A stretch of DNA of 64,000 bases from assembly GCA_018993265.1 (NCBI GenBank), contig JAGKSW010000048.1, positions 1 to 64,000 of the forward strand, written 5' to 3'. Source of the stretch: Nostoc sp. TH1S01. GTDB lineage: Bacteria; Cyanobacteriota; Cyanobacteriia; Cyanobacteriales; Nostocaceae. Both the position numbers and the translations under genes were made by a program. This document shows, piece by piece, positions 45,957-55,193 of the stretch (its first letter is position 1; every line of letters starts with the position of its first letter). The notes beneath the pieces are model-generated. The model was not told the DNA's origin. It saw only the letters and a list, made by a program, of their open reading frames with translations, and searched no databases.

Positions 45957-47708
45957 ATGGCGCTGCCTATTGTGTCTGTTCCCATGAAGAAAAAACAGAA
46001 ACCGTCTCTGGCACTGACGCTCTCGGCTACTGGTTTATTAATTATTGGTGGCGGAGTAGCCTATCGGTTGTTCAGCCAGGGGCATTTATATTCTGGAAAT
46101 TTATTAGTAGGTGCAAATATTATTCCGAACGATGCTCTGTTTGCTGCTTCTCTGACTACAGATCCCAAACAATGGCAGAAATTACAGGAGTTTGGCACAA
46201 AAGAGTCGCAAGCAGAACTAAATAAGACGTTGATTCAGTTGCGCGATCGCTTTCTGACGAATAATGGTTTTAACTTTAAACAAGATATTCAACCTTGGGT
46301 AGATAAAGAAGTTACCGTCGCAATTTTAGCTCCCGAAACTAGTCAGCCTGCTTCTAAACCTGTAGCTACCGATAGCGTTGCGGCTGACAGTCAACAATCA
46401 CTAGTTATGGTTTTGCCTGTAAAAAACTCAGAGTTAGCGCAAAAAATTTTGGCGCAACCCAAAGCATTAAAAACAGGGAAATGGATTGACCGCACCTATC
46501 AGGGAGTGCCTATCAAACAAAGCGAAGGGCAATTTGGTACAAATATTTCAGCTACATTATTAGACCAACGCTTCCTAGTTATTACTGATAATCCTAAAGC
46601 CACAGAACGGGCAATTGATGCCTATAAAAATAAAACATCCTTAGCAACAGTTGGCAGTTTCGCTGAGAATTTTCCCAAAATTTCGGAGTCTAATTCTTTT
46701 GCCCAGTTTTATGTCAATGTTCCCAATGCAGCCAAGATTGCTACTACGGCTCCTAATCGGCGCTTACCAGCCCAAGTTTTGGCACAGCTGCAAAATAACC
46801 AAGGTTTGGCCGGGACGATTACATTAGAGTCAGAAGGAATTCGCTTGAAGGGCGTTTCCTGGCTAAATCCTCAAAGCCAGCGCCTACTATCAATCGATAA
46901 CTCAGCAGGTAATATGCAGCAGCGAATGCCAGCAGAAACCTTGATGATGTTATCTGGTAGCAACTTACAACGGTTATGGGGCGACTACATCCTCACATCT
47001 CAAGGAAATCCGCTTTCACCCGTGTCTCCTGAACAACTGCGTAGTGGTGTGAAATCTTTGACTAATCTCGATTTGGAACGGGATTTACTCAGTTGGATGA
47101 AAGGTGAGTTTGCTGTCTCGTTGATTCCGAACACACCAAAAAATGGCACACCAGGAGATTTTAGAGCTGGATTGGTATTTATGATCAAAGCCAGCGATCG
47201 CAAATTAGCTGAAGCATCTCTACAAAAGCTGGATGATGTAATTAAAACTCAATATCAATTCCAAATTCAACCAGGGACAGTCGCAGGTCAACCCGTTGTC
47301 AATTGGATTGGGCCTTTTGGAACTTTAACTGCTAGCCACGGTTGGTTAGATCAAGATATAGCTTTCTTAGTATTGGGCGCTCCTGTTACCGATAAAATTG
47401 TGCCTAAACCCAGCAGCACATTAGCCAGCAATCTGGCGTATCAACAGACTGTACCAACAGAACTGAATCCGACAAATGGTGCATTTTTTATAGATGTAGA
47501 ACGGATGGTAAATAACTTTACTCTCAATACTCTATTTCCCAAACAAAGAACTTTTTTAGAAGCAACTCGTTCAATTGGTGCAACAACTTCCGTGAGCGAC
47601 AGCCGCAGTACCCGCTATGATATTTTTGTCTCTCTGAAAAAATCGACCAATTCAGCCACTCTACCTAATTCAGAGAATCATCCCAACATTAGTAGTTCAA
47701 AACCTTAA
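45957..47708 (+). CDS. DUF3352 domain protein, membrane-anchored
   Basis: 583 residues from ATG 45957 (the frame opens at TTG 45948; ATG 45984 is also possible). A basic KKKQKPS is followed by one helix (LTLSATGLLIIGGGVAYRLF), then a large extracytoplasmic domain with LLVGANIIPNDALFAASLTTDP, VNVPNAAKIATTAPN, GDYILTSQGNP and GAFFIDVERMVNNFTLNTLF. This is the cyanobacterial DUF3352 family of unknown function, probably periplasmic. The low-complexity Pro/Ser/Asn C-terminus is unconserved in character. Confidence 0.85.
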   Translation: MALPIVSVPMKKKQKPSLALTLSATGLLIIGGGVAYRLFSQGHLYSGNLLVGANIIPNDALFAASLTTDPKQWQKLQEFGTKESQAELNKTLIQLRDRFLTNNGFNFKQDIQPWVDKEVTVAILAPETSQPASKPVATDSVAADSQQSLVMVLPVKNSELAQKILAQPKALKTGKWIDRTYQGVPIKQSEGQFGTNISATLLDQRFLVITDNPKATERAIDAYKNKTSLATVGSFAENFPKISESNSFAQFYVNVPNAAKIATTAPNRRLPAQVLAQLQNNQGLAGTITLESEGIRLKGVSWLNPQSQRLLSIDNSAGNMQQRMPAETLMMLSGSNLQRLWGDYILTSQGNPLSPVSPEQLRSGVKSLTNLDLERDLLSWMKGEFAVSLIPNTPKNGTPGDFRAGLVFMIKASDRKLAEASLQKLDDVIKTQYQFQIQPGTVAGQPVVNWIGPFGTLTASHGWLDQDIAFLVLGAPVTDKIVPKPSSTLASNLAYQQTVPTELNPTNGAFFIDVERMVNNFTLNTLFPKQRTFLEATRSIGATTSVSDSRSTRYDIFVSLKKSTNSATLPNSENHPNISSSKP

Positions 47709-47720
47709 ACTTTCAGAATC

Positions 47721-47759
47721 CTCAGAGAACTTTGAGACCATATTGCTCAAAGCTCTGAG
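47721..47759. repeat. Hairpin after the DUF3352 gene
   Basis: CTCAGAG-AA-CTTTGAG pairs with CTCAAAG-CTCTGAG around a 9-base loop, 12 bases after the stop. There is no T-run, so it is a weak terminator or an mRNA end stabiliser. Confidence 0.6.
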
Positions 47760-47791
47760 CAAACTAGTACCGCAAGGCGGAAGTCAAAAGG

Positions 47792-47876
47792 AGCCAGTGC
47801 GTTGGGGAGACAGCGCCGTGGGCGGGTTTCCCACGCCAGTCGCTACAACGGAGGGAACCTCCGCAACGCGCTGGCT
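47792..47876. repeat. Composite palindromic repeat
   Basis: Outer arms AGCCAGTGCGTTG (47792-47804) and CAACGCGCTGGCT (47864-47876) enclose smaller hairpins GTGGG/CCCAC and GGAGG/CCTCC. GC-rich compared with its surroundings. It resembles a multi-hairpin dispersed repeat; a 78-codon frame across it is not a gene. Confidence 0.7.
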
Positions 47877-48227
47877 CGACTTGAGGCGACTGTCGTCGGC
47901 TCTGCCGACTTGAAGCAACTGGCGTTCAAAAGTCAAAAGTCAAAAAGCGTATATCACAAGCTTTTCACTAACTTGGAATGGTATCTTTATTTCCGCCGCG
48001 TTGTACTAGGTTTATACTTAGCACTTTCAACTCACTGAGAAGTTGCGAGAAGAGTTTCCCTCCGGACAAACTTAGGTGACTCAGCACTTCGTAATCTTGA
48101 TTGTGTCAGCTGAATTAATAATTAGCACATTAATTTATTCTATCTACGCTGAGTCTCTAATTAAACTCAAGTTAGGATCAAAATAGTTAGAATCGCAACT
48201 TTAAGCAATAAAGGTGGAGAATACTGT

Positions 48228-49283
48228 ATGAATCTGGTTGCACTCCAGAACTGGCTAGACAATGCCTCATTTGCTGTGTTATTCCTCACCATGTTGGTTT
48301 ACTGGGGAGGAGCGGCTTTTCCAAATTTACCAGCACTTGGTGCTTTAGGAACAGCCGGAATGGCGATCGCTAATTTGTGTATCGCCACCCTTTTAGGCGC
48401 AAGATGGATAGAAGCAGGTTATTTTCCCCTGAGTAACTTGTATGAATCACTGTTTTTTTTGACTTGGGGAATTACAGCAGTTCATCTAATTGCGGAAAAT
48501 GGTACTCGTAGCCGCTTAGTGGGGGTTTTTACTGCACCTGTAGCAATGGGGATCACTGCTTTTGCTGCCCTAACTTTACCATCCACAATGCAAGCAGCAG
48601 AACCATTAGTACCTGCATTAAAGTCTAACTGGCTGATGATGCACGTTAGTGTGATGATGTTGAGCTACTCTGCTTTAATGGTAGGTTCAATCTTAGCGAT
48701 CGCTTTTCTGGTTGTAACACGCGGTCAAAAAATCGAACTACAAGGCAGTTCTGTTGGTACTGGTGGCTACCGCAGTAATGGCTATCGCTTACACAAAGCA
48801 GGTGAACTAGTTACTCAACCAGCAACCCCTGTTAGCGAAAATAACGGTTCTGCTCGTCGATTTGAAACCAATACTAACAACGGTAACACCGCCGTGTTAA
48901 ACTTGGTCACAACTGCACCATCGGAAGCTACAGCAACCGCCGCAGTTCTTTCGCCTCAACGTCTCAGTCTTGCTGATACCCTAGATAATATTAGCTACCG
49001 CATCATTGGCTTAGGCTTTCCCCTGCTGACAATTGGGATTATCGCTGGCGGAGTTTGGGCAAATGAAGCTTGGGGTTCTTACTGGAGTTGGGATCCGAAA
49101 GAAACTTGGGCATTAATTACTTGGTTAGTTTTTGCAGCTTACCTCCACGCTAGAATTACCCGCGGTTGGCAAGGTCGTCGCCCCGCAATTTTAGCAGCCA
49201 GTGGCTTTGTGGTCGTTTGGATTTGTTATCTGGGTGTGAATCTTTTAGGTAAAGGTTTGCATTCTTACGGTTGGTTTTTTTAA
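48228..49283 (+). CDS. ccsB: c-type cytochrome biogenesis protein CcsB (CcsA/Ycf5-type)
   Basis: System II haem delivery and ligation for c-type cytochromes at the lumenal side of the membrane. 351 residues, about eight helices. The haem-binding WWD-type signature is [19 protein letters not shown], with His residues in [24 protein letters not shown] and [11 protein letters not shown] polar loop of about 100 residues (residues 165-250) is Asn/Thr/Ala-rich. The partner Ccs1/ResB gene is not in the window. Confidence 0.93.
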   Translation: MNLVALQNWLDNASFAVLFLTMLVYWGGAAFPNLPALGALGTAGMAIANLCIATLLGARWIEAGYFPLSNLYESLFFLTWGITAVHLIAENGTRSRLVGVFTAPVAMGITAFAALTLPSTMQAAEPLVPALKSNWLMMHVSVMMLSYSALMVGSILAIAFLVVTRGQKIELQGSSVGTGGYRSNGYRLHKAGELVTQPATPVSENNGSARRFETNTNNGNTAVLNLVTTAPSEATATAAVLSPQRLSLADTLDNISYRIIGLGFPLLTIGIIAGGVWANEAWGSYWSWDPKETWALITWLVFAAYLHARITRGWQGRRPAILAASGFVVVWICYLGVNLLGKGLHSYGWFF

Positions 49284-49292
49284 TAGCTTTAG

Positions 49293-49316
49293 CCCCTCTT
49301 TATAACTGGAGAGGGG
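49293..49316 (+). terminator. Possible terminator of ccsB
   Basis: CCCCTCT (49293-49299) pairs with AGAGGGG (49310-49316), followed by an AT-rich but T-poor tail, 10 bases after the stop. Confidence 0.4.
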
Positions 49317-49359
49317 TGAAATTATATTTGATATTTTGTGAATAGATTCTATAGTTTAA

Positions 49360-49432
49360 AACCGCAGATGAACGCGGATGCACGCGGATAAAATTATTAA
49401 TTATCTGCGTCCGTCTGCGTTCATCTGCGGTT
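49360..49432. repeat. Long imperfect inverted repeat before tilS
   Basis: Arms of about 32 bases starting ACCGCAGATGAACGCGGATG and ending CGTTCATCTGCGGTT match at roughly 28 of 32 positions around a short AT loop. The right arm ends 12 bases before the tilS start codon, so the transcript would carry a long hairpin over its leader. Confidence 0.8.
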
Positions 49433-49443
49433 AATAATTCAAA

Positions 49444-50433
49444 ATGGTATGGACTCCCTTACACGCCAAAATTCATCGCACTATCAAATCGCGTCATTTA
49501 TTTAAACATCATGAACGGCTATTAGTCGCGGTTTCAGGTGGACAAGATTCTCTATGTTTAATTAAATTACTATTAGATTTACAACCTAAATGGTCATGGT
49601 ATATCAGTATTGCTCATTGCGATCATCGCTGGCGTGATGATTCACAAGCGAATGCGAATCATGTAGAAGATTTGGCTAAAAATTGGGGTGTAGATTTTTA
49701 TTTAGAAACTGCCAAAGAACCTGTCAATAGTGAAGCGGCGGCGCGTGATTGGCGGTATCAAATTTTAAATGCGATCGCCCAAAAATATAATTACCAATAT
49801 ATAGTTACTGGACACACAGCCAGCGATCGCGCCGAAACGCTGCTGTACAATTTAATGCGTGGTACTGGCGCTGATGGCTTACAAGCTTTAACTTGGCAAC
49901 GTCCGTTATCGGAAAAAATAACCTTAGTGCGTCCATTGTTAGAAGTTACTCGTCAGCAAACAGGGCAATTTTGCCAAGATTTTCAATTACCTATTTGGGA
50001 AGATTCTACCAATCAAGATATCAAGTATTCACGCAATCGTATCCGCCAAGAATTAATTCCCTATTTACAAACTAACTTTAACCCTAAAGTAGAATCAGCT
50101 TTAGCCCAAACAGCAGAACTCTTACAAGCAGATGTCGAGTATTTAGAACAAGCAGCGCAGCAGTTGCGGGAAGCAGCAACTATTGGGAGTGGTGATTTGT
50201 TGAAATTGAATCGTCAAATATTAAAACCCGCACCAATAGCTTTACAACGGCGGGTGATGCGACAGATATTATTAGAAATCTTACCCGACGCACCTAATTT
50301 TGATCATATTGAAAAATTAACGGCTTTAATTATCGCCCCGAACCGTTCCCAAACCGATCCCTTTCCTGGTGGTGCGATCGCTCAAGTTCAAGGTGATTGG
50401 ATTATCATCAAAGAGAGCTTATCAAGCACATAG
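49444..50433 (+). CDS. tilS: tRNA(Ile)-lysidine synthase
   Basis: Modifies C34 of tRNA-Ile(CAU) to lysidine so that it reads AUA. 329 residues. The PP-loop ATP site is LVAVSGGQDSLCLIK (near residue 27), followed by AHCDHRWR, TGHTASDRAETLLYNLMRGTG and RNRIRQELIPYL. It is the shorter cyanobacterial form. Its TAG stop coincides with the first bases of a dispersed TAGCC...GGCTA repeat. Confidence 0.95.
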   Translation: MVWTPLHAKIHRTIKSRHLFKHHERLLVAVSGGQDSLCLIKLLLDLQPKWSWYISIAHCDHRWRDDSQANANHVEDLAKNWGVDFYLETAKEPVNSEAAARDWRYQILNAIAQKYNYQYIVTGHTASDRAETLLYNLMRGTGADGLQALTWQRPLSEKITLVRPLLEVTRQQTGQFCQDFQLPIWEDSTNQDIKYSRNRIRQELIPYLQTNFNPKVESALAQTAELLQADVEYLEQAAQQLREAATIGSGDLLKLNRQILKPAPIALQRRVMRQILLEILPDAPNFDHIEKLTALIIAPNRSQTDPFPGGAIAQVQGDWIIIKESLSST

Positions 50434-50465
50434 CCCTCAGACTGAAGTCTGCGGCTATACAAACT

Positions 50466-50486
50466 AAACCCGCCTGCGCGGGTTTT
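50466..50486 (+). terminator. Terminator-like hairpin after tilS
   Basis: AAACCCGC (50466-50473), loop CTGC, GCGGGTTT (50478-50485) and one further T, 33 bases after the stop. It is part of a repeat-derived segment that also has CAGACT-GA-AGTCTG just upstream. Confidence 0.55.
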
Positions 50487-50565
50487 AAGATAGTCTGCGT
50501 AGACGTTCACTCTCGCTTGTCGAAGTGCGGACTTTGTTTCGCCTGGTGTTTATCCCGAAATATTG

Positions 50566-50600
50566 TTCAGACTTCAGACTTCACACTTCATACTTCATAC
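50566..50600. repeat. Heptad tandem repeat at the tilS/hmpF junction
   Basis: TTCAGAC x2, TTCACAC and TTCATAC x2, ending three bases before the hmpF stop codon. Confidence 0.9.
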
Positions 50601-50603
50601 TTC

Positions 50604-52361
50604 TCAAGACGCTATTAATTCCGGCTGAGACATCAGATTTTGGAGAGTATGACGCATCTCGCTAATAGTTTGCAGTTGATAATCACCAACTTCTTGGACT
50701 TGCGCCAATGAATCATTAATTCCTTGCAGTTTTTGGCGCAAACCATCCAAAGAATCTTGAATTGGTCGTAAGGCTTCTTGATATAAATTTACTCGCACCC
50801 AGCATTCAGCCGCTGCTATTCGCAAAGATTGTAAATTTGCTTCGAGAGTTTTGATGTCTTGTTGTTTTTGTGACAAATCATGCGTTTGGTTGTCAATCAT
50901 TCCTTGGTCAATGTCAATTGCAGAGCGCATCTGCTCAATTTCCTGTTCCAGTTTTTGTAATTCCTGGGATTGTTGTTGTCGCTGGCTATCAATTTGTAGC
51001 AAAATTGGCGTAATATCAATTGTATTTTCTTCTTCTACATTATTAACAGGTTGTCCTTGGCGGCGGAGTAATACATTTTGATGTCGCTTCAGCACTTTAT
51101 CACGCTGCAACAAACTCCGGCGTTGACCTTCTAAAGTCCTGTTGAGCATTTGATAATGGTCTTTTTCATCTGCCAGTTCCATTTCCAAATTGATGTGATC
51201 CTGACCGGAAGCTTGACTCATTTTTCTTTGTAATTCTTCAATATCTGCTTGCTTATATTGCAATTCTTGTTCTTGCTCAAGAACAAAGTTGGAGTCTATT
51301 TCTAATTTTTTAGATAGTTCTTGAACTATTTTTTGTAGTTCATCTAATGGCATTTTTTCTAATGCTTCTATATCAAATTTCTCGCTAGAACTATCACCAC
51401 TATTAGTAGATAAAGAATTTATTTTTTGATATAAATATTCTTGAGATTGCAACTGTTCTTTGACTAGGCGAGCATATTCTTGTTTAGTTGTAATCGTTGC
51501 TAGGTTGACTTTTAATTGAGCAGTTTGCTGTTCTAAAGAATTATGTGCTTGTTGCCATTCGTTTTGGCGATCGCTTAAAGTTTGGGCAAGGCGGTCAACT
51601 TCTTCTTGCTGTTGGGCTGCTAAAGTTTTTTGCTGCTCTAACTTTTCCCAATGAGGATTTAAAGTCGTTTGCTGCTGTTCGATTAATTCAAAAGCTAAAT
51701 GCAGATGTTCTCTAACTGTTTCTGTCGGTGCAACCCGGCTAGATAAGCGATTCAATAAATCGCTCATCACCCGACTTTGTTCTTCATCTAAAACATTACC
51801 TTGTTGTAACTCTGCTTGTCGTTCTTCTAAGCGGCGTTGTTCACCGCGTAAATGCTCCCAGGCTCCTTCTAATTCTTGGCGGTTACGCTCAATTTCGGCT
51901 TGTAACTTTTCAATTTCCTCACGAGATGAGTCAACTTCCTGCTTCTGCTCATCCAAACGTTGACAGTCATCTTCCATTTGTTGCAGCTGTTCTAAGCGTG
52001 CTTCCATCTCCATTTCCCGGCGATTCATTTCTTGCGCCTGAAATGTTAGCGACTGCTTCCACTGATCAATCTCATCTTCCTTCAGTTTAAATTTTTCTAG
52101 CTGCCGCGAAAAATTTTGCAATATGTTGACTAATGGCCGTCCAGCTTCTTGAATCCGTTGCACTTGGCGATTCGGATTTAGTTCTACTAGCACTAATGCA
52201 CCATCATTTAACTTGCTGGCTTCTTCAGCAGTAATCACCTCTTCCGACACAGTACTCCAATTCTGGTCGGTTCGCTGACAAGCTAGCAGTTTTAGTTCGG
52301 TTTTAGAACCACCACTAAGTAAGCCGCCCTTCTGCTTTTGTACTTCTGCTAAATACAGCAC
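50604..52361 (-). CDS. hmpF: Pilus motility taxis protein HmpF
   Basis: 585-residue coiled-coil protein needed for type IV pilus motility in filamentous cyanobacteria, where it localises at cell poles (family knowledge). The N-terminus MLYLAEVQKQKGGLLSGGSK and TELKLLACQRTDQNWSTV segment is characteristic, followed by a small globular part to about residue 95 and nearly continuous heptad-patterned coiled coil rich in Gln, Glu, Leu and Arg to the end. It is divergent from hmpA, 511 bases apart, placing all hmp genes in one locus. Confidence 0.92.
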   Translation of the reverse strand: MLYLAEVQKQKGGLLSGGSKTELKLLACQRTDQNWSTVSEEVITAEEASKLNDGALVLVELNPNRQVQRIQEAGRPLVNILQNFSRQLEKFKLKEDEIDQWKQSLTFQAQEMNRREMEMEARLEQLQQMEDDCQRLDEQKQEVDSSREEIEKLQAEIERNRQELEGAWEHLRGEQRRLEERQAELQQGNVLDEEQSRVMSDLLNRLSSRVAPTETVREHLHLAFELIEQQQTTLNPHWEKLEQQKTLAAQQQEEVDRLAQTLSDRQNEWQQAHNSLEQQTAQLKVNLATITTKQEYARLVKEQLQSQEYLYQKINSLSTNSGDSSSEKFDIEALEKMPLDELQKIVQELSKKLEIDSNFVLEQEQELQYKQADIEELQRKMSQASGQDHINLEMELADEKDHYQMLNRTLEGQRRSLLQRDKVLKRHQNVLLRRQGQPVNNVEEENTIDITPILLQIDSQRQQQSQELQKLEQEIEQMRSAIDIDQGMIDNQTHDLSQKQQDIKTLEANLQSLRIAAAECWVRVNLYQEALRPIQDSLDGLRQKLQGINDSLAQVQEVGDYQLQTISEMRHTLQNLMSQPELIAS

Positions 52362-52872
52362 ACCGTTCGTCCTCTTGCGTACTTAATGTCCGTGTTTTGA
52401 GATATATAGCAGCAGGTAGAAGGCAGGAGGCAGGAGGCAGGAGGTAAAATTATTACTCTTTCTGGCATTCGTGCTTTTTCAATGTCCTCACCTATACTTC
52501 GACTGCTATACCTAAAATATTTTTGTTATTTTGTCTGATATTTCACCGTGGTGTAGGAAAAAAATCTAGACAAAACCATTTATTGACGTGCAAATTCACG
52601 CCGTCAGATTTTATCGCAGCGATTGAGTCGCGCCCTTATATTTTGTACTGATGATAGTGATCCTGACTTCCGTGTTATCACTAACTTTGCTCAAGCTGTA
52701 TTACGAAAATTTACGGTTTATAGCTAAATGTATCTCCTGATAGACATTAGTTGTTGGAGAAATAAGATGGCGAATGCTAGGAGGTAATAATTTACTTTAT
52801 TTATGAGCAATATAGGAAAAATTGCTGGGCAAACTTAAGTCAAGAATATAACAAGGAGTTACGTTGAGCTAA
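52362..52872. other. hmpF/hmpA divergent regulatory region
   Basis: 511 bases with no gene. It includes three GGCAGGA heptads (52422-52442) close to the hmpF side. Hormogonium sigma factor control is expected from family knowledge, but I cannot point to a promoter motif with confidence. Confidence 0.5.
52422..52442. repeat. GGCAGGA heptad repeat
   Basis: Three perfect 7-bp units about 60 bases upstream of the hmpF start, between the divergent hmp promoters. Confidence 0.85.
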
Positions 52873-54084
52873 ATGCAGGGAAATTTAAATGAAATTGATA
52901 TTCGTAGTATTTTGCAATTAATTGAGTTAGGTCAGCGGACTGGACAATTGTTAGTGGAAGCTGGCTTTCACAAGCAAGATAATCTTATCCAAGATGAAAC
53001 CCTCAGACATCGCCATAGCAAACATAGTAGAAAACAATCTTGGTTCGTCTTTTTCCTCAACGGTCAGATTATTTATTGCCAAGCAGGTGATAGTAACTTA
53101 TCGCGGATTGATGATTATTTGCGTCATTATCGAGTCGAGATGGGACTTGAGCAAAAGCAAAATACTTCACTAGCAACTCAAAATGTCCCAGAGTATGGCT
53201 ACTTGTGGACACTTTTAGAACGAAATATCATCAGCCCCAAGATAGCTCATAGTATTATTCATCGCTTAGTGCAAGAAACTCTGTTTGATTTGTTGAGTTT
53301 ACACCAAGGTAGTTTTATTTTTCGCCAAGGAGCAGCCCTGGCACCACAATTAACAAGTTTAGAAATTGCGCCTTTAGTTGCCAGAATTACTCAACAAGTT
53401 CAAGAATGGAAGCGCCTATATCCACAAATTCAATCACCCGAACAATTACCAGTATTAGTGGATACAGCAGAATTACGCTCCTCACTACCAGAGGCAACAG
53501 TAAATAAGTTACAGCATTGGGCTGATGGCAAAACATCCTTAAGACAACTGGCGCGTTATCTGAACCGAGATTTGTTGACAGTTGCTAAGGCGATATATCC
53601 TTATGTATTACAAGGTTGGTTGCAACTAGGAGATTCCGCGACAAATAATTCCAAGATATTAATACCAGAGTTAGAAGGAGAAGAAAACCATCGTCCCAGG
53701 ATCGTGTGTATTGATGATACAACCACGATTTGTGAGGCTGTAGAGTCGATTTTAAAATTACATGGTTATGAAGCGATCGCTCTGACTCAGCCTTTAGAAG
53801 CACTGGGACTAGTATTTCAACTACGACCAGATTTAATTTTATGCGACATCGCCATGCCCGAACTCGACGGTTACGAGATTTGCAGTATGCTACGCCATTC
53901 TACAGCATTTCGCTTAGTACCGATTATCATGCTAACTGGTAAAGATGGCTTTATCGATCGGGTCAGAGCCAGGATGGTTGGGGCCACAGATTATTTAACA
54001 AAACCCTTTGATGATTCAGAATTACTCATGCTTGTCGAGAAATATGTTAATTACAAGTCTTTTATGGGAACACCAATCAAATAG
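52873..54084 (+). CDS. hmpA: Response regulator HmpA (PATAN domain plus REC)
   Basis: 403 residues. The N-terminal PatA-like (PATAN/DUF4388) part opens MQGNLNEIDIRSILQLIELG and includes WFVFFLNGQIIYCQAG. The C-terminal receiver spans about 275-395 with the acidic pair at D281-D282, phospho-acceptor D325 in LILCDIAMPELDGYEI and the Lys in ATDYLTKPF. PATAN-REC proteins link chemotaxis phosphorelays to pilus polarity (family knowledge). First gene of hmpABCDE, with AAGGAG upstream of the start. Confidence 0.93.
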   Translation: MQGNLNEIDIRSILQLIELGQRTGQLLVEAGFHKQDNLIQDETLRHRHSKHSRKQSWFVFFLNGQIIYCQAGDSNLSRIDDYLRHYRVEMGLEQKQNTSLATQNVPEYGYLWTLLERNIISPKIAHSIIHRLVQETLFDLLSLHQGSFIFRQGAALAPQLTSLEIAPLVARITQQVQEWKRLYPQIQSPEQLPVLVDTAELRSSLPEATVNKLQHWADGKTSLRQLARYLNRDLLTVAKAIYPYVLQGWLQLGDSATNNSKILIPELEGEENHRPRIVCIDDTTTICEAVESILKLHGYEAIALTQPLEALGLVFQLRPDLILCDIAMPELDGYEICSMLRHSTAFRLVPIIMLTGKDGFIDRVRARMVGATDYLTKPFDDSELLMLVEKYVNYKSFMGTPIK

Positions 54085-54267
54085 AAGACTTGTTGATTCT
54101 ATAAAAGATGGGGTAAAAAATGTTATCACAGAATCAACTAACCCCATGCCAAATTATTATCTAGTCAATTAGTGAAATAATAGCATAAATTTATACAAGT
54201 ACTTTTAACGGGGAGTCAGGGAATGTTCCAAAGAGGAACGTCTACATCAGGAGGTAGATAGGCATTT

Positions 54268-54633
54268 ATGAGTACAGTTCTGATTGTGGAAGACAGTCTC
54301 GCACAGAGGGAAATGATTATTGACCTCCTGAAAGCCACTGGTTTAACAGTCACATACGCCAGTGACGGAGTAGAAGCGTTGGAGGCCATTCAAACAGCTC
54401 CTCCAGACTTGGTGGTATTGGATATTGTCATGCCACGGATGAACGGCTACGAAGTGTGTCGTCGGTTAAAATCTGACCCAAAAACCCAAAATGTCCCCGT
54501 AGTCATGTGTTCTTCTAAAGGTGAAGAATTTGACCGCTATTGGGGGATGAAACAGGGTGCAGATGCTTATATAGCCAAACCGTTTCAGCCAACAGAGTTG
54601 GTAGGAACAGTCAAACAACTCCTGCGAGGATAA
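54268..54633 (+). CDS. hmpB: CheY-like response regulator HmpB
   Basis: 121-residue single-domain receiver: acidic pair ED at residues 8-9, phospho-acceptor D52 in VVLDIVMPRMNGYEV, the Ser pair near residue 82 and K104 in AYIAKPF. It probably takes phosphate from HmpE. The 183-base gap after hmpA contains a hairpin (GTTGATTCT at 54092 and AGAATCAAC at 54130) that could modulate read-through, and AGGAGG lies upstream of the start. Confidence 0.95.
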   Translation: MSTVLIVEDSLAQREMIIDLLKATGLTVTYASDGVEALEAIQTAPPDLVVLDIVMPRMNGYEVCRRLKSDPKTQNVPVVMCSSKGEEFDRYWGMKQGADAYIAKPFQPTELVGTVKQLLRG

Positions 54634-54646
54634 GGATGAAAAGAAC

Positions 54647-55177
54647 ATGGTTAGCAAACCGGACTTTTTGAGTGGCAGTGGCCAAGACCACTTCCGTCCT
54701 GAATTACAAGTAGAAAGTCCTGAAGGTGAGTTACATTTGCGTTTTTATATTCCCTCGCATCAGGAGTTTGCCCTACCAGCTACTGGTATCCGAGAAGTCT
54801 TGGAATTAAGCCCTGATAGAATTACCCCGATTCCTAATGCTTCTCCTTTACTTTTGGGTACTCTAAATTTACGAGGTCGAGTAATTTGGGTGGCAGATTT
54901 GGGTCAATTTCTAGGTGAAGCAACTGCACTAAATACTGATAGAGCAGAAATTCCAGTAATTGCCATTGAGGAGCAGGAAACAATAGTCGGTTTAGCAGTC
55001 GAAGAAGTCGGCGGTATGGATTGGCTAGATGTACAAAATCTCATGCCACCAACAAATCTACCAGATACAATGGCTCCCTTTTTACGTGGCGAGTGGTTAT
55101 TAGGCGCTAAAAACAATCAGTGTTTAAGATTGCTTGATCAAACGGCGATTGTGCGGAGTGCAAGGTGGGCAGGATGA
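54647..55177 (+). CDS. hmpC: CheW-like coupling protein HmpC
   Basis: 176 residues that bridge the receptor HmpD and kinase HmpE. CheW features: [46 protein letters not shown] (given in part as [14 protein letters not shown]) and [12 protein letters not shown]. It starts 13 bases after hmpB and ends 16 bases before hmpD, so translation is tightly linked. Confidence 0.93.
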   Translation: MVSKPDFLSGSGQDHFRPELQVESPEGELHLRFYIPSHQEFALPATGIREVLELSPDRITPIPNASPLLLGTLNLRGRVIWVADLGQFLGEATALNTDRAEIPVIAIEEQETIVGLAVEEVGGMDWLDVQNLMPPTNLPDTMAPFLRGEWLLGAKNNQCLRLLDQTAIVRSARWAG

Positions 55178-55193
55178 TATTGGGAGGGAGCAA

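Noticed and set aside
47802-48038. 78-codon plus-strand ORF
   Set aside because: It runs through the composite palindromic repeat and then AGTCAAAAGTCAAAA-type repeats; the product is low in sense and unlike a protein family.
54092-54138. Inverted repeat between hmpA and hmpB considered as a terminator
   Set aside because: The loop is 29 bases and there is no T-run; it may modulate but is unlikely to end transcription.
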